Shown: piece after piece, positions 51,667-55,226 of the stretch
Layout: each line of letters starts with the position of its first letter
How positions within the stretch are numbered: position 1 is the stretch's first letter
Origin: Methanocellales archaeon
GTDB taxonomy: Archaea > Halobacteriota > UBA148
DNA length: 55,226 nucleotides
Direction: 5' to 3'
Assembly: GCA_030019435.1 (NCBI GenBank)
Contig: JASEEV010000007.1
Coordinates: 1-55,226, forward strand
Notes under the pieces: model-generated
Database searches by the model: none
What the model was told of the DNA's origin: nothing
The model's input: the letters and a program-made list of their open reading frames with translations, nothing else
Made by a program: the position numbers and the translations under genes

Positions 51667-51849
51667 AGGGCTCCACCCTGCTCCATTTCGAAGGAAATGC
51701 GAGCTGTTTCATTCCCCAAAGGAAATGCGAACACTCACATTTCTCCGAAATGTGAGCACCCACAGATCTTCGATCTGTGGTTTTTCAAAACCCAGGGTTC
51801 AAAGGGACGAATTCAGGATGCGAAGCATCCGCTTCGCCATTCAAGTCCC
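51667..51849. repeat. Array of short perfect hairpins between pilus operon and tfb
   Basis: This 195-bp gap holds a row of stems: AGGG-CTCCA-CCCT, CATTTC-GAAG-GAAATG, CTCACATTTC-TCC-GAAATGTGAG, CCACAGATC-TTC-GATCTGTGG, GGATGC-GAA-GCATCC, and an outer AAGGGAC...GTCCCTT. The phrase GGTTCAAAGGGAC at 51796 is identical to one inside tRNA-Leu (7366). It lies between convergent gene ends and could act as a two-way terminator, but its size and shared sequence suggest a repeat element. Confidence 0.7.
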
Positions 51850-51856
51850 TTGGAGC

Positions 51857-54358
51857 TCATAGGATGATGTCGATGTCGAGCTCCTCTGCTAACTCCTTGT
51901 ATCGATTTCTTATCGTGACTTCAGTCACGCCTGCTACATCTGCCACTTCTCTTTGCGTCCTTCTCTCTCCACAAAGAATGGATGCGATGTAGATTGCGGC
52001 TGCTGCAACCCCAGTAGGACCTCTTCCAGAGGTCAGCTCTTTCTCCCCAGCCTGTCGTAGGATCTCGACTGCCTTAGATTGAACGTCCCCCTTCAAATTT
52101 AGACCTGAGGCAAATCTTGGAACATAATCTATGGGCGAGGTTGGTATGAGTTTAAGTCCAAGCTCCCTAGATACAAATCTGTACGTGCGCCCGATCTCCT
52201 TTCTGCCAACTCGTGAGAACTCTGAGATCTCGTCCAATGTCCTGGGCACAGAACACTGTCTACAGGCTGCATATAGTGCGGCTGCTGCAACGCCTTCGAT
52301 ACTGCGTCCCCTGATCAAATTTTGGTCCACCGCCTTCCTATAAACAACTGCAGCCGCCTCCCTGACATCTCTGGAAAGTCCCAATGTAGATGCGAGCCTA
52401 TCTAATTCTGATAATGCAAACGCTAAGTTACGTTCGGTTGCGTTGCTTACTCTGATTCTACGCTGCCATTTTCTCAGTCTATACAACTGAGCTCTGCTCC
52501 TCGATGATAGCGATTTACCATATGAATCTCTGTTTCGCCAGTCGATCATCGTTGACAATCCTTTGTCATGTATGGTGTTGTGCAAAAATATGCCGCCCAG
52601 ACCGCCAACGAAGTTCTCGTAGTTTGGCACTGACAGATCATATGCGTATTCACTTGAGGCTTTGACATTTTTCTTGCTCGTTATTCTCAGGAACACGAGT
52701 GGTGCTGTTGCGAGCTTCAGTAGCTTCTCGTCGTTGAAATCTTCTGCGATTGATATCGCAAGGTCTCTGTTGATTCGCTTTCTCTCTCTATGTTTCCACA
52801 CGTGTTTGTATTCCTGCGGTGCGGGTATTAGGTCTTCTAGTGCGCCTTTTCTTCGTCTTTTGTCCACTCTCTCAATGAATCCTAGCTCTGCTGCACTATC
52901 TGGATTTGTTATACGTGTGCCTGTGCTGTGTGACTGATCTAATTCTTGCCCTGAGGGGAGTATATGTCTTGGAATTTCTTGTTCATTGTAGTTCGCGTGT
53001 ATGCCCAGTTGGAGGTACAGCATTAGTATGTCGTTGCTCAAGTCTTTGTTCACTGATACTGTTGAAACTTGCACGACTGGTCTACTGCCGTTTTCATTTT
53101 TGAGATATACGCTACCGTCTCCGTTCACATACCCTTGCAAGAAGGCTAGTTTCATATCGTTTGATAGTGAGTAGATGAATTTTGGCACCCTTTTCTCATG
53201 AGCATTCATACCCAACTTAAATACGTCAGCAAACAATATTGCTAGGAGTTTACTGGGCACCTCGATCTGCACCGCTGATTCCTTTTGGTAAACACTTGGG
53301 TTTAGCCCAAATATGTTTCTCAGTAGGCGTTGAACTTCCTCGATGTACCCTCTCTCGTCCTTACTGAATGAGAAGTTAACATTGTGATACGTGCCCTTCA
53401 CGCTGCCCTCGCTAGCGTAGTACCCAAGAAGCTTGCACAGCTCTCCAGTGATTTCCAGCTTGATCGGCAACTCGTTTGGGCTGCTCCGAATTCCAATTCT
53501 TGCGTCACTAGGAATGCCATCAAGCATGGAGGCTATGCGTAGTGGAAGCGAGTTGCGCCTTTTCCAGTCTTTCGGTACTCTCTTTGGGGTGCCACCGTTT
53601 AGTTGTATCGCATCCAATTGAGCAAATACCTCGTCACCTATGTTTCGTACGTAAAGCCGACCATAGAGATCCTCATCGGACAGTTTTGAGAACTCATCCA
53701 GTAGGTCGATCGCTGATTTTCCACTCCCCGCAGTAGGAATGTAGTTCGGAGCAACGACGAAGTCACCCTCTCTTAGCTGAGCCACAGTGGTTGGCACAAC
53801 CTCATTGTCATGAACTGTGAAAACACTGTGCGCACCTGTGACTCGGACTTTTCGTTTGCCTTCAAGCACCAGCTCGTAGAGGTCTTCATGAAGCTTGTGC
53901 CTCGCCACATACTGAATCGGCTTAAAACTTACTTTGTAGTCCTCGTCGAATGCTACCGCATTGTATCCTTCGATCGGAACAAACTCCACTTCGCCATCAA
54001 TCTCACTGGCGATCATGTGTTTATCAACAAACTCCCCAATCTTCACTATTTCAACTTCACCACTCTTCTCATTCTCAATCACTATTGGTTCGTCGTAGTC
54101 AACACTATAGGTCATCGGTGCTCCAACTCTAGAACGCTTCATTCGTTGATCGTGATCGAAGGCTCGCCATTCAGGTCCCATGTCTATAAAATCTTCCTCG
54201 ATGACAAGACCGCATTCATCACAGACTAGCTCGGCTCTCTCATAATCATGTACAAGTTGGGTGCTTCCGCATTCTGGGCATTCTGTTTTGGTCTCCTCAT
54301 ATTCGCCCAGACCCTCACGTTCTTTTTTTATTTCCTTTGCCTTTTTGACGTCTTCCAT
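51857..54358 (-). CDS. tfb: Transcription initiation factor TFB carrying an intein
   Basis: TFB binds the TATA-TBP complex and recruits RNA polymerase. The N-extein (residues 1-84) has the zinc ribbon CPECG...CDECG and the B-reader [20 protein letters not shown]. The C-extein (239 residues from [13 protein letters not shown]) has the two cyclin repeats and ends in a helix-turn-helix [21 protein letters not shown]. Residues 85-594 are an intein. Without it the protein is 323 residues, normal for TFB. An IS5-type element ends about 55 bases upstream. Confidence 0.97.
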   Translation of the reverse strand: MEDVKKAKEIKKEREGLGEYEETKTECPECGSTQLVHDYERAELVCDECGLVIEEDFIDMGPEWRAFDHDQRMKRSRVGAPMTYSVDYDEPIVIENEKSGEVEIVKIGEFVDKHMIASEIDGEVEFVPIEGYNAVAFDEDYKVSFKPIQYVARHKLHEDLYELVLEGKRKVRVTGAHSVFTVHDNEVVPTTVAQLREGDFVVAPNYIPTAGSGKSAIDLLDEFSKLSDEDLYGRLYVRNIGDEVFAQLDAIQLNGGTPKRVPKDWKRRNSLPLRIASMLDGIPSDARIGIRSSPNELPIKLEITGELCKLLGYYASEGSVKGTYHNVNFSFSKDERGYIEEVQRLLRNIFGLNPSVYQKESAVQIEVPSKLLAILFADVFKLGMNAHEKRVPKFIYSLSNDMKLAFLQGYVNGDGSVYLKNENGSRPVVQVSTVSVNKDLSNDILMLYLQLGIHANYNEQEIPRHILPSGQELDQSHSTGTRITNPDSAAELGFIERVDKRRRKGALEDLIPAPQEYKHVWKHRERKRINRDLAISIAEDFNDEKLLKLATAPLVFLRITSKKNVKASSEYAYDLSVPNYENFVGGLGGIFLHNTIHDKGLSTMIDWRNRDSYGKSLSSRSRAQLYRLRKWQRRIRVSNATERNLAFALSELDRLASTLGLSRDVREAAAVVYRKAVDQNLIRGRSIEGVAAAALYAACRQCSVPRTLDEISEFSRVGRKEIGRTYRFVSRELGLKLIPTSPIDYVPRFASGLNLKGDVQSKAVEILRQAGEKELTSGRGPTGVAAAAIYIASILCGERRTQREVADVAGVTEVTIRNRYKELAEELDIDIIL
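52577..54106 (-). mobile_element. LAGLIDADG-type intein in TFB
   Basis: A 510-residue self-splicing element starts at Ser ([18 protein letters not shown]) and ends with GGIFLHN before the +1 Thr of TIHDKG. The Hint block [28 protein letters not shown] and the end [18 protein letters not shown] are clear. The endonuclease motifs [13 protein letters not shown] and [14 protein letters not shown] both keep their acidic residue, so homing may still be active. The insertion point matches the one I recall for TFB of Methanocaldococcus jannaschii. Confidence 0.95.
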
Positions 54359-54415
54359 GTTCCCACCTTGTAAAATGTGAACAAGCTCATTTCTCAGTGC
54401 ACAAAAATCGTTTCT

Positions 54416-54429
54416 GCTTTGTTGAATAA
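54416..54429. mobile_element. Likely terminal repeat of the IS5-type element
   Basis: GCTTTGTTGAATAA, followed by TTCAAC, resembles IS5-group ends (GGCTTTGTTGAATAA type). It lies about 60 bases beyond the transposase stop and 58 bases before the tfb start, so the element ends in the tfb promoter region. Confidence 0.55.
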
Positions 54430-54495
54430 TTCAACTTACTAGGAGAAAATGTCTCTCTCGATCCAATCTTTTGACCTCACGACCTTCATCCCGGC

Positions 54496-55226
54496 TCAGC
54501 TCATGCTTATGAGCATGTTGTAGAAGATGAACTTCATCTTGACCTCACGAAACATTCCCTCTTGGCTTGTGGATCTAACAGATTCCCCCATGATCCTCTT
54601 CACAGCAGATAGCAGCCCTTCTGCAGCCCAGCGTTGACCGTATCCATGTCTCTCCTTCCACTTCTCATAGCCTAGCTTTCTGCGTTCTCGAACGCATTTG
54701 GCTCTATATGGTGAGCCCCTGGCTCTCGTGCTTGCATTCTCTCTCGTCTTTATGCCTGATTCTATGCTCTTCTGCCTCAATAAATCGAAGTTCTCCTTGG
54801 CATCGTAGCCACCATCAGCCAGAACACGCTTGATCTTGCCCTTGCCGAGGTTATCCTCAGCCTGCTCAACGAGATCCTCGAACATCTTGCCGTCTCCTGT
54901 GCGTTCATCCGTCACCTCCAGGGCTAAGAGCTTTTTACTCTTCACATCCACTGCTATATGGACCTTGATCCATCCCCTGCGTCTTTTCCACCTTTCTCTC
55001 ATCCACTCTCCCCTGTTAGTCACCTTCACACCAGAGGAGTCTAGGGCGATGATCACATCCTCGCCCTGTGGAAGATCCTCGATGTCGATGTCAAGTTGGG
55101 CCATCCTCTTGAACATCGTCGTATAGTCTGCGGCATTAAGTCCAGAGACGAATTCTGAGAGCTTCCTGAGGAAGCCCTCCATCTGCCTGTACGGCAGATA
55201 GAACAGGATGTGGACGAAGGCCATGA
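54496..55226 (-). mobile_element. IS5-family DDE transposase (5' end beyond window)
   Basis: The frame holds VIIALDSSGVKVTNRGEWMRERW, GWIKVHIAVDVKSKKLLALEVTDERTGD, VLADGGYDAKENFD and the ERRKLGYEKWKERHGYGQRW..EGLLSAVKR block with the catalytic acidic residues of IS5-type enzymes. It runs to the window edge and lacks the N-terminal domain, so the start at 55224 is likely internal. 242 of probably ~300 residues are visible; the visible part is unbroken. Confidence 0.88.

Overview
The window reads as a euryarchaeal chromosome segment, most likely from the methanogen-related Methanomicrobia, Syntrophoarchaeia or ANME-1 grouping. The lineage is inferred from gene content; no rRNA is present. The archaeal signs are genes for TFB, FEN1, diphthamide synthesis (dph5, dph6), AdkA, cupin-type Pgi, DUF371, DUF555, DUF2070 and DUF5611. 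There are also a PGF-CTERM surface protein, tRNAs with introns and no encoded CCA, and TATA-box promoters. No methanogenesis gene is in the window.

Layout. 0-5 kb: an argC-CBS-argJ-membrane protein operon faces a RecJ-like DHH nuclease, followed by a trxB remnant cut by an IS200 tnpA. 5.6-9.6 kb: a small membrane gene, an LsrF-like aldolase, a Cys-rich small protein, tRNA-Leu with a very long insertion, tRNA-Thr with an intron, yjbQ, trm5 and a winged-helix regulator. 9.94-15.8 kb: a tightly overlapped operon dph5-HerA-like ATPase-DUF555-pfkB-dph6-DUF2070. 15.8-17.2 kb: a CDF transporter, tRNA-Arg with an intron, and DUF5611.

17.2-30.6 kb is an accessory island. It holds about eight toxin-antitoxin (TA) systems, an AbiE-like pair, a dead IS110 and a large Ig-repeat PGF-CTERM surface protein. 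Three decayed copies of a PGF-CTERM gene 3' end lie between the TA modules. The same island has two imperfect-palindrome elements that resemble integron attC sites. One follows a relBE-type pair and one follows an unknown 298-codon gene, as in gene cassettes. A related element follows the small membrane gene at 5.8 kb, and a possible half-element lies at the window start.

28-43 kb returns to housekeeping and metabolism: Zn-dehydrogenase, FucA-like aldolase, deoC, DUF371, pcm, an RNase H-fold protein, fen1, a presenilin-like protease, an HTH-CBS regulator, serB with a coiled-coil tail, adkA, nadE and pgi, with scattered vapBC pairs. A 200-nt non-coding region beside fen1 folds on paper into a closed multi-helix RNA. 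43-51.7 kb is a pilus or secretion system: a RecA-fold protein, a TadC/FlaJ-like membrane protein and a TadA/FlaI-like ATPase on one strand, and five pilin-like proteins plus a small exporter on the other. 51.8-55.2 kb holds tfb interrupted by a 510-residue LAGLIDADG intein and an IS5-type element just upstream of it.

The least expected signals are the attC-like cassettes, the arrays of short UNCG-type hairpins shared by tRNA insertions and the pilus/tfb intergenic gap, the orphan structured RNA, and two genes that appear to start on ATC.
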